Under the pieces are notes generated by a model. That model saw nothing but the letters and a program-made list of their open reading frames with translations. It was not told the origin of the DNA and did not search any database. Below, in pieces: positions 1-7,422 of a stretch of DNA of 13,541 nt (its first letter is position 1; each line of letters begins with the position of its first letter). Source of the DNA: Bacteroidota bacterium (GTDB lineage Bacteria > Bacteroidota > Ignavibacteria > SZUA-365 > JAADGX01); assembly GCA_024276335.1 (NCBI GenBank), contig JAJRXL010000315.1:1-13541 (forward strand), read 5' to 3'. Both the position numbers and the translations under genes were made by a program.

Positions 1-426
1 CTCGTAAAGGCCCAGGAGGGCACCTTCAACAAGAGCACGGCTCGCCGTCGCAAAATTCAGCCCCTTCGTTTTCGGCAGAAGGTCTTCCCTCAGCATGTAA
101 AGGGCGAGTTTCTGTACTGACAGCTTACGGCATACCTTCACTGCTTTCGCCGCCGCCCGCCGCAGGACTTCGGAATTCACCTTGCCAATTTCACCCACTC
201 CCACGATAAGGAGGCGGGTCTCGTCCTGGCCATACAGGTAGAGCACCTCATCCGTCTTGCCGCTAAAATCGCCGTTTTCTATGGCGGCGGAGAGCACGCC
301 GCGCTGGGCTTTCTCCAGCGGGGCGAGTTGTTTTTTCTGGATGGTATTTTCCTGTGGCAGGAAAATCGTATGCACGTCGGCTTGAACCCGTTCTGGAGTG
401 CCATAGGCGCCGGTACATTTTACCAT
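1..426 (-). CDS. pepA: Leucyl aminopeptidase (M17 family), N-terminal part, cut by window edge
   Basis: 142 codons are open from ATG at 426-424 to the left edge, so only the N-terminal domain is visible. The M17 N-terminal domain is recognised from the segment DEVLYLYGQDETRLLIVGVGE followed by a helix rich in Arg, Ala and Lys (VLRRAAAKAVK) and then LALYM; this order is typical of PepA-type cytosolic aminopeptidases. The metal-binding and catalytic residues (NTDAEGR region) lie in the C-terminal domain outside the window and cannot be checked. By family these enzymes remove N-terminal residues from peptides in the cytoplasm, using two divalent metals. The start is supported by a strong GAGGAG site (433-438) six bases upstream. 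A second ATG two codons in is less well placed. It is the last minus-strand gene here, 232 bp downstream of nrnA, and appears to have its own promoter. Confidence 0.8.
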   Translation of the reverse strand, partial: MVKCTGAYGTPERVQADVHTIFLPQENTIQKKQLAPLEKAQRGVLSAAIENGDFSGKTDEVLYLYGQDETRLLIVGVGEIGKVNSEVLRRAAAKAVKVCRKLSVQKLALYMLREDLLPKTKGLNFATASRALVEGALLGLYE

Positions 427-603
427 GTGCTTCTCCTCGGTTTTTCAAAGTTACATCCAATGCGGATATCCGTATACCACACCCCACCATGAAAGCCTTC
501 CCACGTTTCGGGCGTGCAAACGTTCTCTTCTTGGGGATGTGCTGTCAAACACAATTCTGGTTCACGGGCTATGCTATACGGCATCGAATCATGATTTTCA
601 CAA
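427..603 (-). other. Long untranslated leader of pepA
   Basis: No gene is supported here. In the pepA transcript this would be a leader of about 170 nt. It contains a 6-bp inverted repeat ACGTTT/AAACGT (503-508 and 518-523, 9-nt loop) and a perfect 10-bp palindrome CGGATATCCG (463-472), extendable to 16 bp with one wobble. It ends in a strong GAGGAG ribosome site. I recognise no known riboswitch class. The short plus-strand open frames here have no coding features I can support. Confidence 0.35.
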
Positions 604-632
604 AGTATATATCATGGTTCGACAGATTGCAA
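604..632 (-). promoter_or_regulatory. Candidate sigma70-type promoter for pepA
   Basis: Read on the minus strand: a -35 box TTGCAA (632-627, 4/6 to consensus), a 17-bp spacer, and a -10 box TATACT (609-604, 5/6). It lies in an AT-rich patch just after the nrnA stop and points at pepA. A start near 597 would give a leader of about 170 nt. A perfect 10-bp palindrome AATCATGATT (587-596) sits at the predicted start site and could be an operator. Sequence match only. Confidence 0.5.
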
Positions 633-658
633 ACGAATTTGAAAAATAATTCACCCGG

Positions 659-1678
659 TCATCCATCCCGTTCCCCGTCGAGATGAACGGCGATGAAGTC
701 CTCCAACTCCTCTTTCAGCCTGGTTCGTATTTCATCGAGCGCGGTGTCGCTGACAAAAGCGCCCGCCGCATTGCGATGCCCGCCGCCGCCGAACCTGGCT
801 GCCAGCTCGTTCACCGGGATATCTCCACGCGAACGGAAACTCATCCGTACGCCTTTGCTGTGCTCGACCAGAAGGATCGTCATTTTCACTCCCCCGATGG
901 CCAGGCCGTAATTCACCATGTCATCCACATCCTCTTCCTCCGCTCCCGCCTCGTTGAACATGTCGCGTGTTATTATCGCAACTGTCACCCGGTCGTCGGC
1001 GATCGAAGCAATATCCCGGAGCATCAACCCAAGCAACTTCGCCCGCCGCAATGGGAAACTCTCATACACGGCCTCGTACACGCGCGCGGGATCAACCCCG
1101 TGCTCCAGGAGATCGGCGGCAATCCGGTGCACGCGGGGCGTAGAACGGGGGAATCGAAACGAACCGGTGTCCGTCATGATGGCCGTGTACAACCCGAGAG
1201 CGGCTTCGTACCCAAAATCCTGCCCGATCAGCTCCCGGAGGATCGAAAAAACCAGTTCGCCGGTCGAGCTCGCCTGATCGTCGATGAAGTACACGTCGGC
1301 AATCGCGGTGGGGTGCGGGTGGTGATCGATGATAACGTTCACGGCTCCGGATTCCCGGACAATCTTCCCAAGATCGCCTATCCTGTCGATTTCATTCGTG
1401 TCCAGGATCAGCACGACATCGGCCGACATGATCCACGCATCGTGCGCCGCTCCGTCGTAGGTTTCGAAGATGTCGCCGTCGAGAAACGCGTAATTCTCCG
1501 GCAGGCTAGCCGCGTTGACGACGCGGACTTTTTTCCCGAGCCGGCGAAGAACGTGGTACAAGCCGTACTCGCACCCGAGGCCGTCGCCGTCAGGGTTGAC
1601 GTGCGTGGTCAACAGGAACGAGTTCCGTTCGCTGAGCAAGCGGGCAATTTCCCGGGTCGATGATAACGGTACGGTCAC
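659..1678 (-). CDS. nrnA: DHH/DHHA1 phosphoesterase, NrnA-like (oligoribonuclease / pAp phosphatase)
   Basis: 339 residues, the usual size for the bifunctional nanoRNase/3'-phosphoadenosine-5'-phosphate phosphatase family. Motifs in order: HVNPDGDGLG (26-35, metal ligands), LDT with D93, the signature DHH at 118-120, TDTGSFRF with D170, and the DHHA1 substrate-binding glycine motif GGGGHRNAAG (297-306). All expected metal-binding residues are present. The family degrades 2-5 nt RNAs and dephosphorylates pAp in the cytoplasm, ending RNA decay and clearing a sulfur-metabolism by-product. I chose GTG at 1678-1676 because GAGGA lies six bases upstream. A TTG at 1684-1682 in the same frame would sit one base from that site and is less likely. 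The gene follows the ABC exporter by 15 bp. The exact substrate is inferred from family membership; cyclic-dinucleotide phosphodiesterase activity is an alternative. Confidence 0.85.
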   Translation of the reverse strand: MTVPLSSTREIARLLSERNSFLLTTHVNPDGDGLGCEYGLYHVLRRLGKKVRVVNAASLPENYAFLDGDIFETYDGAAHDAWIMSADVVLILDTNEIDRIGDLGKIVRESGAVNVIIDHHPHPTAIADVYFIDDQASSTGELVFSILRELIGQDFGYEAALGLYTAIMTDTGSFRFPRSTPRVHRIAADLLEHGVDPARVYEAVYESFPLRRAKLLGLMLRDIASIADDRVTVAIITRDMFNEAGAEEEDVDDMVNYGLAIGGVKMTILLVEHSKGVRMSFRSRGDIPVNELAARFGGGGHRNAAGAFVSDTALDEIRTRLKEELEDFIAVHLDGERDG

Positions 1679-1693
1679 TGGCAATCCTCGCGG

Positions 1694-3466
1694 TTACATA
1701 CTTTCAAGTTCGTCCGCCAGGAGCTGCTTGTAATGCAACTCCGCGTACTTTCCGCCGAGTTCAAGAAGTTCGTCGTGGGTGCCGTGCTCGGCGATCTCCC
1801 CGTCCGACAGGACGATAATGTGATCGGCATGTTTCACGGTGGAGACGCGGTGACTAATGATGATACTGGTCCTGTCCCGCATGACCTCGTGGAGTTGATG
1901 TAAAATTTTCTCCTCGGTATGAGTGTCAACAGCGGACAACGCGTCGTCGAGAATGAGAATAGCAGGCTTTCGCAATACGGCCCTCGCGATACTGATGCGC
2001 TGCTTTTGTCCCCCCGATAACGTGATTCCCCGTTCCCCGACAAAGGTATCGTATCCCTTCGGAAACTCCATGATGGAATCATGGATGGCGGCGACGCGGG
2101 CGGCGTATTCCACCTCTTCCCGCGACGGGTGATCCACGCCAAAGGCGATGTTCCTGAAAATCGTGTCGGAAAACAGGAACGTCTCTTGCGTCACGTAGCC
2201 GATGTGATCCCGCAGCGTATGTAATGGGATTTTTCGCACGTCGAACCCGCCCACGCGGATGACACCCTCAGTGGCGTCGTAAAGTCGGGGGATGAGATTG
2301 ACCAGCGTCGTCTTGCCCGCGCCGGTCTGGCCAACGATGGCAAGCGAAGACGAGGAAGGAATATCCAGGCTAATGTGACGCAATATCCATGGAGAACGTT
2401 CGGTATACCGAAAGCACATGTCATCGAATTCGATCTTGCCATCAAGTTTCGTGATGGAGTGATCCGTCTGTTCGTCGTCGGAGATTTCCGGCCGCTCCTT
2501 GAAAATGCTCTGGATCCTTCCCATGGACGCCGCCGCCCGCTGGACGAGGTTGATGACCCACCCGACGGCGATCATGGGCCAGATAAGCATTCCGACGTAG
2601 ATAATAATCTGGGTCAGGGCTCCGAGCGTGAGGTCTCCATCGATGACCAGTGTCCCCCCGTACCATAAAACGATGACAATGGAGAGCCCCACCAGGAAGC
2701 TCAGGGCGGGCATCATGAACACCTGCACACGGGCCAGGCGAAGGTTCTTTTTCAGGTACGCCAAGCTTAGGTCGCGGAACGTCCCGATCTCGAACGATTC
2801 ACGCACGTACGCCTTGACCACCCGGATGCCGGAAAGGTTTTCCTGTGCGCGCGATGTCAGGAGGGCGTAGTGCGACTGGATATCCTCAAAACGATCGTGT
2901 ATGATTTTGCCCAGGCGGTACACGAGGAAAGAAACCGCGGGCATGGGCGCAAGCGCCAGAAGAGTCAAGCCAGGATTGATGACCAGCATGATGCCCAACG
3001 TGATAACAAACGTAAAGATCGTGTTGGCGGAATACATCACGGCGGGCCCCGCGAACATGCGCACGGCGTTGATGTCGTTGGAAGCATACGCCATGATTTC
3101 GCCCGTGGGATGGTGATGGAAGAACCTGATGGAGAGCCGCTGGACGTGGTTGTAGAAATCATTGCGCAGGTCGTACTCCACTTCGCGCGAAGCCACGATG
3201 ATGGTCTGGCGCGTCAGGAAAAGAAAGAACCCACTGACAGCGGCGGTCCCGACGATCAACAACGCCAGGAATGCGAGCCCACCGGTGGAGATGCCGGTCT
3301 CGATCCCGTCAATGGCCTGGCGGATAAACTGGGGAACAAACACTTCGAAGACGGTGGAAAGAAGGATAAACACAATACCGAGGATGAATTGCTTGCGGTG
3401 CTTCCTGAAGTACGGCGCAAGGGAGGAGAGCTGGCGATAACTGTTCAACCGTTCGAAAATTTTCAT
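1694..3466 (-). CDS. ABC exporter half-transporter (MdlA/YheI-like, TMD-NBD fusion)
   Basis: 590 residues: six membrane segments within about 25-310, then an ATPase domain at about 343-580. Walker A is GQTGAGKT (379-386), the Q-loop glutamine is Q427, the signature LSGGQ is 483-487, Walker B is ILILDD (503-508) and the H-switch is H539. The catalytic position after Walker B is Asp508 instead of Glu (ILDDALSAVD). The same substitution occurs in one subunit of heterodimeric exporters such as MdlA, BmrC and TM287. The segment IYVGMLIWPMIAVGW also resembles YheI/MdlA. Substrate unknown; drugs or lipids are usual for this group. Start: ATG at 3466-3464, giving a normal family length. Upstream codons in the same frame extend to 3598 but encode a basic, non-family N-terminus. 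There is no good Shine-Dalgarno site. Instead the start forms ATGA with the stop of a 22-codon frame in the spacer, so coupled translation is plausible. Confidence 0.85.
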   Translation of the reverse strand: MKIFERLNSYRQLSSLAPYFRKHRKQFILGIVFILLSTVFEVFVPQFIRQAIDGIETGISTGGLAFLALLIVGTAAVSGFFLFLTRQTIIVASREVEYDLRNDFYNHVQRLSIRFFHHHPTGEIMAYASNDINAVRMFAGPAVMYSANTIFTFVITLGIMLVINPGLTLLALAPMPAVSFLVYRLGKIIHDRFEDIQSHYALLTSRAQENLSGIRVVKAYVRESFEIGTFRDLSLAYLKKNLRLARVQVFMMPALSFLVGLSIVIVLWYGGTLVIDGDLTLGALTQIIIYVGMLIWPMIAVGWVINLVQRAAASMGRIQSIFKERPEISDDEQTDHSITKLDGKIEFDDMCFRYTERSPWILRHISLDIPSSSSLAIVGQTGAGKTTLVNLIPRLYDATEGVIRVGGFDVRKIPLHTLRDHIGYVTQETFLFSDTIFRNIAFGVDHPSREEVEYAARVAAIHDSIMEFPKGYDTFVGERGITLSGGQKQRISIARAVLRKPAILILDDALSAVDTHTEEKILHQLHEVMRDRTSIIISHRVSTVKHADHIIVLSDGEIAEHGTHDELLELGGKYAELHYKQLLADELESM

Positions 3467-3531
3467 CGCTGTATGGCAACCATGCGCCCTTTGACGACGC
3501 TCAGGGCTACGAGACGTTCGAAGAATTTCAT
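3463..3531 (-). repeat. Repeat-like spacer insert with duplicated start-region codons
   Basis: Between the HAD gene and the ABC exporter, a 22-codon frame (MKFFERLVALSVVKGRMVAIQR) begins on an ATG overlapping the HAD stop and ends on a TGA overlapping the exporter's ATG. Its first seven codons, MKFFERL (3531-3511), nearly repeat the exporter's own MKIFERL (3466-3446), with 16 of 21 bases identical. Between the copies lies CCCTGAGCGTCGTCAAAGGG (3488-3507), a partly self-complementary sequence. It resembles a repeat family I recall as CCCTGAGCGTAGTCGAAGGG in many bacterial genomes. The best reading is an insertion into the original ATGA junction flanked by an imperfect direct repeat. Alternatively it is a real leader peptide for translational coupling. 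Confidence 0.45.
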
Positions 3532-4277
3532 GCCCGTCCGTCACCCCGTAAACGGCGGATAACCGCGGGCGCTTCATACCAACTATGCAGAACGGCATCG
3601 GCGGCGGTCTGTTCCTGGCGCGGTTCGATCAGTTGCGTAGCGGGATCGCCCGTGTACAGGATCGCCTTGAAGCCGAGCTTCTTGGCGCCGATAATGTCCG
3701 TGCGCTCGATGTCGCCGATATGAATGCAATCTTCCGCATCGCCGTCCACCGCCTGGAGGGCCTTTTGAAAGATTTCCGGCCGCGGCTTCGAGACTCCTGC
3801 TTCGTCGGAAAAAATCATCGCGGTAAAGAAGCCGGCGATATCCAACCGGTCCAGGACCTGCCGGAGCACGATGCCCGGCGAGAACGCCGTGTCGGAAATC
3901 AAGGCGAGGCGGTTAACCTCCGCCAGGAGAGGAAGGACTTCCGCAACGCCGTCCAGGAGGCGCGGCGGGGCATGGAGAATGCTCTCCGCGAACGCCCTGA
4001 CAACTTCGTTGTGGATTTCCTCCGGCGCCTCGATGTTCAACCGTTTCCAGATATTCGCTATGATTTCCGACGTCGTCAACGTACGATGCTCGTTGCGCCA
4101 GACATCGAGAAAAGCCTCCTGCCCCGCGATGTACGCATCGCGTAGTTCTTCCTCGGTGCGGGTTGCGCCCAGCTTACGCACGGCATTGCGAAGGGCCTCG
4201 AACCGAATGCAACGCCGCTCATCACCGTTGCTGCTGTCCACCAGCGTGTTCCAAAGATCTATCGTCAACACCTGCAT
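3528..4277 (-). CDS. HAD-superfamily hydrolase
   Basis: 249 residues with the four HAD motifs. Motif I is IDLWNTL, with nucleophile D7. Motif II is ISDT with S128. Motif III is K164 in VSKPRPEIF. Motif IV is GDIERTD with D189 and D194, followed by IIGAKKLGFKAI. A helical cap lies at about 15-105. The second motif I aspartate, the usual acid/base of phosphatases, is Trp9. L-2-haloacid dehalogenases have Tyr at this position, so phosphatase activity should not be assumed; many uncharacterised relatives share the DLWxTL form. Start: ATG at 4277-4275 overlaps the serS stop (TGATG). A GTG one codon earlier would form a GTGA overlap and is equally compatible. Coupling to serS does not reveal the substrate. 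Confidence 0.75.
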   Translation of the reverse strand: MQVLTIDLWNTLVDSSNGDERRCIRFEALRNAVRKLGATRTEEELRDAYIAGQEAFLDVWRNEHRTLTTSEIIANIWKRLNIEAPEEIHNEVVRAFAESILHAPPRLLDGVAEVLPLLAEVNRLALISDTAFSPGIVLRQVLDRLDIAGFFTAMIFSDEAGVSKPRPEIFQKALQAVDGDAEDCIHIGDIERTDIIGAKKLGFKAILYTGDPATQLIEPRQEQTAADAVLHSWYEAPAVIRRLRGDGRA

Positions 4278-5575
4278 CACAGGTTTATCGGCTCTATCCG
4301 GTCAAAGCCGGTGTATTTTCTCAGGGGTTCAGGCACGACGACACGGCCGTCGGCCGTCTGGTTGTTTTCCAGCAACGCGACCATCAACCGCGAGGTCGCC
4401 AGGCCGGAACCGTTCAGCGTATGAACGAATTCCGGTTTCGCCTTCGGCTCCCTCTTGAACCGAATACTCGCCCGCCGCGCCTGGAAGTCTTCAAAATTGC
4501 TACACGACGACACTTCCAGCCAACGCTGCTCACCGGCGGCCCACGCTTCGAGATCGTATGTCTTGGCGGAAGCAAAACTCGTATCGCCCGAGCACAACAG
4601 CATCACTCGGTACGGGATGTTCAATGCCCGCATCACCCCCTCCGCGTGACCGGTAATCTGTTCCAGGGCTTCGTAGGAATCCTCTGGAAGGACGAACTTG
4701 ACCAACTCTACCTTGTTGAACTGGTGCACGCGAAGGAATCCCTTCGTTTCTTTCCCGTAGGAACCTGCTTCACGACGGAAGCAGGCGGAATAGCCGCAGA
4801 GCGAAACGGGCAGGTCCTCGACTCCAAGCATTTCGTTCCGGTACAGGTTGGTCAAGGGCACTTCGGCAGTGGGAACCAAGTACAAGTCTTCGCCTTCGCA
4901 CTTGTACATGTCTTCCGCCATTTTCGGAAGCTGGCCGGTGCCAATCATCGAGGCCTCGTTAACCAGGAAGGGGGGGAATACTTCGCGGTATCCATTTTTA
5001 CCGGTGTGAACATCGAGCATGAAGTTTATCAACGCGCGCTCCAGGGCCGCTCCCTTGCCCATGTACACGGGAAAACCGCTGCCCGTGATTTTCGCGCCCC
5101 GCTCGAAGTCAAGAATACCAAGGCGCTTACCCAGTTCCACGTGATCGAGGTAAGGAAACGCGGCCTCGCTGCCCAGGCCCGGAATTCCCCCGGGAATCCA
5201 GCGACGGACCTCCAGGTTGTCTTCGGGGTCCGTCCCCTCCGGGACGCTCTCGTGCGGAAGATTGGGAATGCGCAGAAGAGCTTCGCGCGTTTCCTGTTCG
5301 ATCTCGCGTATCCTGGCGTCGAGCTCTTTTATCGTGTTCGAGACTTCTTTCATCTCGGCAATCCTGTCTTCCGACGGTTGCCCTTCTTTTTTCAACCGCC
5401 CGATTTCCTCGGAAACCGCGTTCCGCTGCGCCTTGAGCCCGTCGGCGCGGCTGATGAGCTCGCGTCGTTCCCGGTCGAGCCGCACGACCTCGTCCACGTG
5501 GTCCGGTTCGTTTTTCAAGGCGATGCCCCGTTTGACTTTCTCCGGTTGCTCCCGGATCAGTTTAATATCGATCAT
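4277..5575 (-). CDS. serS: Seryl-tRNA synthetase
   Basis: 432 residues, normal for bacterial SerRS. The N-terminal part (about 1-105) is the charged long coiled-coil arm that contacts the extra arm of tRNA-Ser. The class II catalytic core follows: TAEVPLTNLY (237-246, serine recognition), motif 2 with FRREAGSYGKETKGFLRVHQF (266-286, ATP-binding arginines) and motif 3 with GSGLATSRLMVALLEN (389-404). It ends in the usual VPEPLRKYTGFDRI tail. It charges tRNA-Ser with serine in the cytoplasm. The start is ATG at 5575-5573, giving the conserved MIDIKLIRE N-terminus; the Shine-Dalgarno site is weak. The gene lies 15 bp after the RmlD-like gene and overlaps the HAD gene by one base at its end. No T-box is possible in the 15-bp gap. 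Confidence 0.97.
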   Translation of the reverse strand: MIDIKLIREQPEKVKRGIALKNEPDHVDEVVRLDRERRELISRADGLKAQRNAVSEEIGRLKKEGQPSEDRIAEMKEVSNTIKELDARIREIEQETREALLRIPNLPHESVPEGTDPEDNLEVRRWIPGGIPGLGSEAAFPYLDHVELGKRLGILDFERGAKITGSGFPVYMGKGAALERALINFMLDVHTGKNGYREVFPPFLVNEASMIGTGQLPKMAEDMYKCEGEDLYLVPTAEVPLTNLYRNEMLGVEDLPVSLCGYSACFRREAGSYGKETKGFLRVHQFNKVELVKFVLPEDSYEALEQITGHAEGVMRALNIPYRVMLLCSGDTSFASAKTYDLEAWAAGEQRWLEVSSCSNFEDFQARRASIRFKREPKAKPEFVHTLNGSGLATSRLMVALLENNQTADGRVVVPEPLRKYTGFDRIEPINL

Positions 5576-5590
5576 GCGCGTGTTCCCGTT

Positions 5591-6529
5591 TCAATTGCTT
5601 CGGTTCAACATCTGGAAAAGCCTTGCCCCCTGTTGCAACTGGGAGCGAAAGCGCTCGAGCCCTTTCTGAATGTTCGAAAGACTAAACCCGAACTCCGACT
5701 CGAACTTCAATGTCACGAACGTGCTGTTCATCGGTCGTCGCGCCAACTGGTTCAGTTCGGCGGTCTTGATGGGATAGATGACACCCGGGTCGAGACCGAA
5801 CACCATGGCGATGGCCCGCGCCCATTGGTACCGGCTCACCGCTTCACTGCCCGCCACGTGATACAATCCCGAAGTCGAAGTCTCGGCAAGTTTGAGTATG
5901 GCGAAAGCGAGATCGTCCACGAGGGTGGGATTACCGACCTGATCGTCGACCACGCCGAACGGCTTGCCTTGTTTCAGCATTGCCAGCGTCCAGAGGACGA
6001 AGTTCTTCCTGATATTGACCCCCGTTCCGTACAAGAGCTGGGTACGGACGATGAGGTGATCCACACCGCCGGTCCGCAAGACGTTCTCGGCCGCGAGCTT
6101 GGACTTGCCGTAGTAATTCACCGGGTTGGGCCTGGAATCCTCGGAGTACATGCCCTCCTCTCCGCTGAACACGTAGTCGGTGGAAACATGAATGATGCGG
6201 CATTGTTCCAGCCGGCGGACGGCGATAACCAGGTGCTTGACGCTATCCACGTTCACGCGCCACGCTTCCTGGCGTTGTATTTCGCAGTCATCGACATCGG
6301 TCTTGGCCGCGGTATTGATAATGACGTCCGGTCGATAGGAAGCGATGAGGCTTTTCACGTCGCCAAGCCGGGTGACATCGAGCTGGTGGTAATCGAAACG
6401 GGGCACATCGAACGGCGTGGAGCGCTGGATATCCGTCATGAGGATTTCCGCGGCAGATTCACGGGCCAGGATGAGGCTGATTTTCTGTCCCAGCAAACCG
6501 TGTGCTCCCGTGATCAGCACTTTCTTCAT
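5591..6529 (-). CDS. dTDP-4-dehydrorhamnose reductase-like NAD(P)-dependent SDR (RmlD family)
   Basis: 312 residues, an extended short-chain dehydrogenase. The Rossmann motif GAHGLLG (8-14) is followed by NTAAKTDVDDCE (72-83), STDYVF (116-121) and the catalytic pair Y140/K144 in YYGKSK. The C-terminal part has the RmlD-like substrate region YHVAGSEAVSRYQWA and RRPMNSTF. RmlD reduces dTDP-4-dehydro-L-rhamnose to dTDP-L-rhamnose, the last step of the nucleotide sugar pathway for surface polysaccharides. No rmlA, rmlB or rmlC is nearby, so the substrate is uncertain; another sugar-nucleotide reductase or a MAT-beta-like protein remains possible. ATG at 6529-6527 overlaps the kinase stop as ATGA, so the two are probably translationally coupled. 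Confidence 0.8.
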   Translation of the reverse strand: MKKVLITGAHGLLGQKISLILARESAAEILMTDIQRSTPFDVPRFDYHQLDVTRLGDVKSLIASYRPDVIINTAAKTDVDDCEIQRQEAWRVNVDSVKHLVIAVRRLEQCRIIHVSTDYVFSGEEGMYSEDSRPNPVNYYGKSKLAAENVLRTGGVDHLIVRTQLLYGTGVNIRKNFVLWTLAMLKQGKPFGVVDDQVGNPTLVDDLAFAILKLAETSTSGLYHVAGSEAVSRYQWARAIAMVFGLDPGVIYPIKTAELNQLARRPMNSTFVTLKFESEFGFSLSNIQKGLERFRSQLQQGARLFQMLNRSN

Positions 6530-7422
6530 GGCAGCGCCTCATCAAAAGACCGGCGAAGCATCTCAATGCCCTCGGATCCGGACAATGTCGCAACCCTTGC
6601 CGCTACGGAGGTAGCGTTCCGTGCCGCCTCTTCGATGGAACGACCACGAAGCAGCGACAGGATGAACCCGGCGCCGAAGGCATCTCCACACCCCGTCGTG
6701 TCCCGTACCGTGCCGACCGGCTCCACCGGAACCTCGCGCAAACCCTTTCCATCCGCTATCAGCGCGCCCCGCGCGCCCCGCGTGAACACCGCGATTCCCG
6801 CTCCCGCACCAAGTACATCCGCAGCGACTTCCCGCAGCGACTTGTTCTTTCCCGTAAAGACCGACGCCTCCTGCTCGTTCATCTGGATGACATCGGCGGC
6901 GGCGCACCATCGCTGCCATTCTGGCTGCGGCCGGAGGACGCGCCGTCCGTTATCCACGACTGCATACGCAAGCATGTGAACATCGTGGTACACACGCGCG
7001 CCGTTGCCTCGCAAACGCTCCGCCGTCTCCAGGGTGATGTCGGCGGCGGTCATGGCGTTGAGATAAACGAGGTCCGCGGGAAGAAAATCCCCAATGCGTT
7101 CGTAGGGAATAGGGGGCAGGTGACGAACGAGGCACGTGTTATAGTGCGTCGCGCTGTCGAAGAAAAGCTTGACTCGTGTCGTTGGCATGGTGACGCGGTA
7201 CACGCCGTCCGTTCTCACTCCCGGGAGCCGCTCGAGTCTCGCCACGAGCTCGTCGTAAATGTCCTCGCCTACGGGAAAAACAGGAATAATCTCAACGTTG
7301 TCCCGCGAGAGCGCGGAGAATACGGACACGGGAAAAAACGCTCCGCCGTAACTCCAGGTCACGCTGCCATCGGCGGCATGAATTTCATCGAGGACGAAGT
7401 GGCAGGGAATGACAATGCGCAT
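6526..7422 (-). CDS. PfkB/ribokinase-family sugar or nucleoside kinase
   Basis: 298 residues. The family signature lies near the C-terminus: DTTGCGDAFGAGF (241-253), with catalytic base D247 and the GCGD anion hole. It is preceded by the nucleotide-site segment MNEQEASVFTG (181-191) and VFTRGARGALI (212-222). Near the N-terminus GGAFF (26-30) stands where the family has its GG substrate motif, and the start VIPCHFVLDEI replaces the usual VxGxxxxD. The family transfers phosphate from ATP to sugars or nucleosides; the substrate cannot be named. Start: ATG at 7422-7420, with GGGAG five bases upstream and a one-base overlap with the mlaD stop (TGATG). The frame stays open upstream to 7530 but would run into mlaD. 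It overlaps the RmlD-like gene, suggesting a shared sugar-related role. Confidence 0.82.
   Translation of the reverse strand: MRIVIPCHFVLDEIHAADGSVTWSYGGAFFPVSVFSALSRDNVEIIPVFPVGEDIYDELVARLERLPGVRTDGVYRVTMPTTRVKLFFDSATHYNTCLVRHLPPIPYERIGDFLPADLVYLNAMTAADITLETAERLRGNGARVYHDVHMLAYAVVDNGRRVLRPQPEWQRWCAAADVIQMNEQEASVFTGKNKSLREVAADVLGAGAGIAVFTRGARGALIADGKGLREVPVEPVGTVRDTTGCGDAFGAGFILSLLRGRSIEEAARNATSVAARVATLSGSEGIEMLRRSFDEALP

Noticed and set aside
683..1663. A 326-codon open frame on the plus strand
   Set aside because: It mirrors the nrnA gene, whose DHH and GGGGHRNAAG motifs are on the minus strand. The plus-strand product has no recognisable family features.
2870..3562. A 230-codon open frame on the plus strand
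   Set aside because: It is antisense to the membrane domain of the ABC exporter; its product is a low-complexity charged sequence rich in Asp, Arg, Gly and His.
4163..6979. A 938-codon open frame on the plus strand
   Set aside because: It lies opposite serS, the RmlD-like gene and the kinase, which all have clear conserved motifs on the minus strand. The plus-strand translation has no recognisable domain and reflects codon bias of the real genes.
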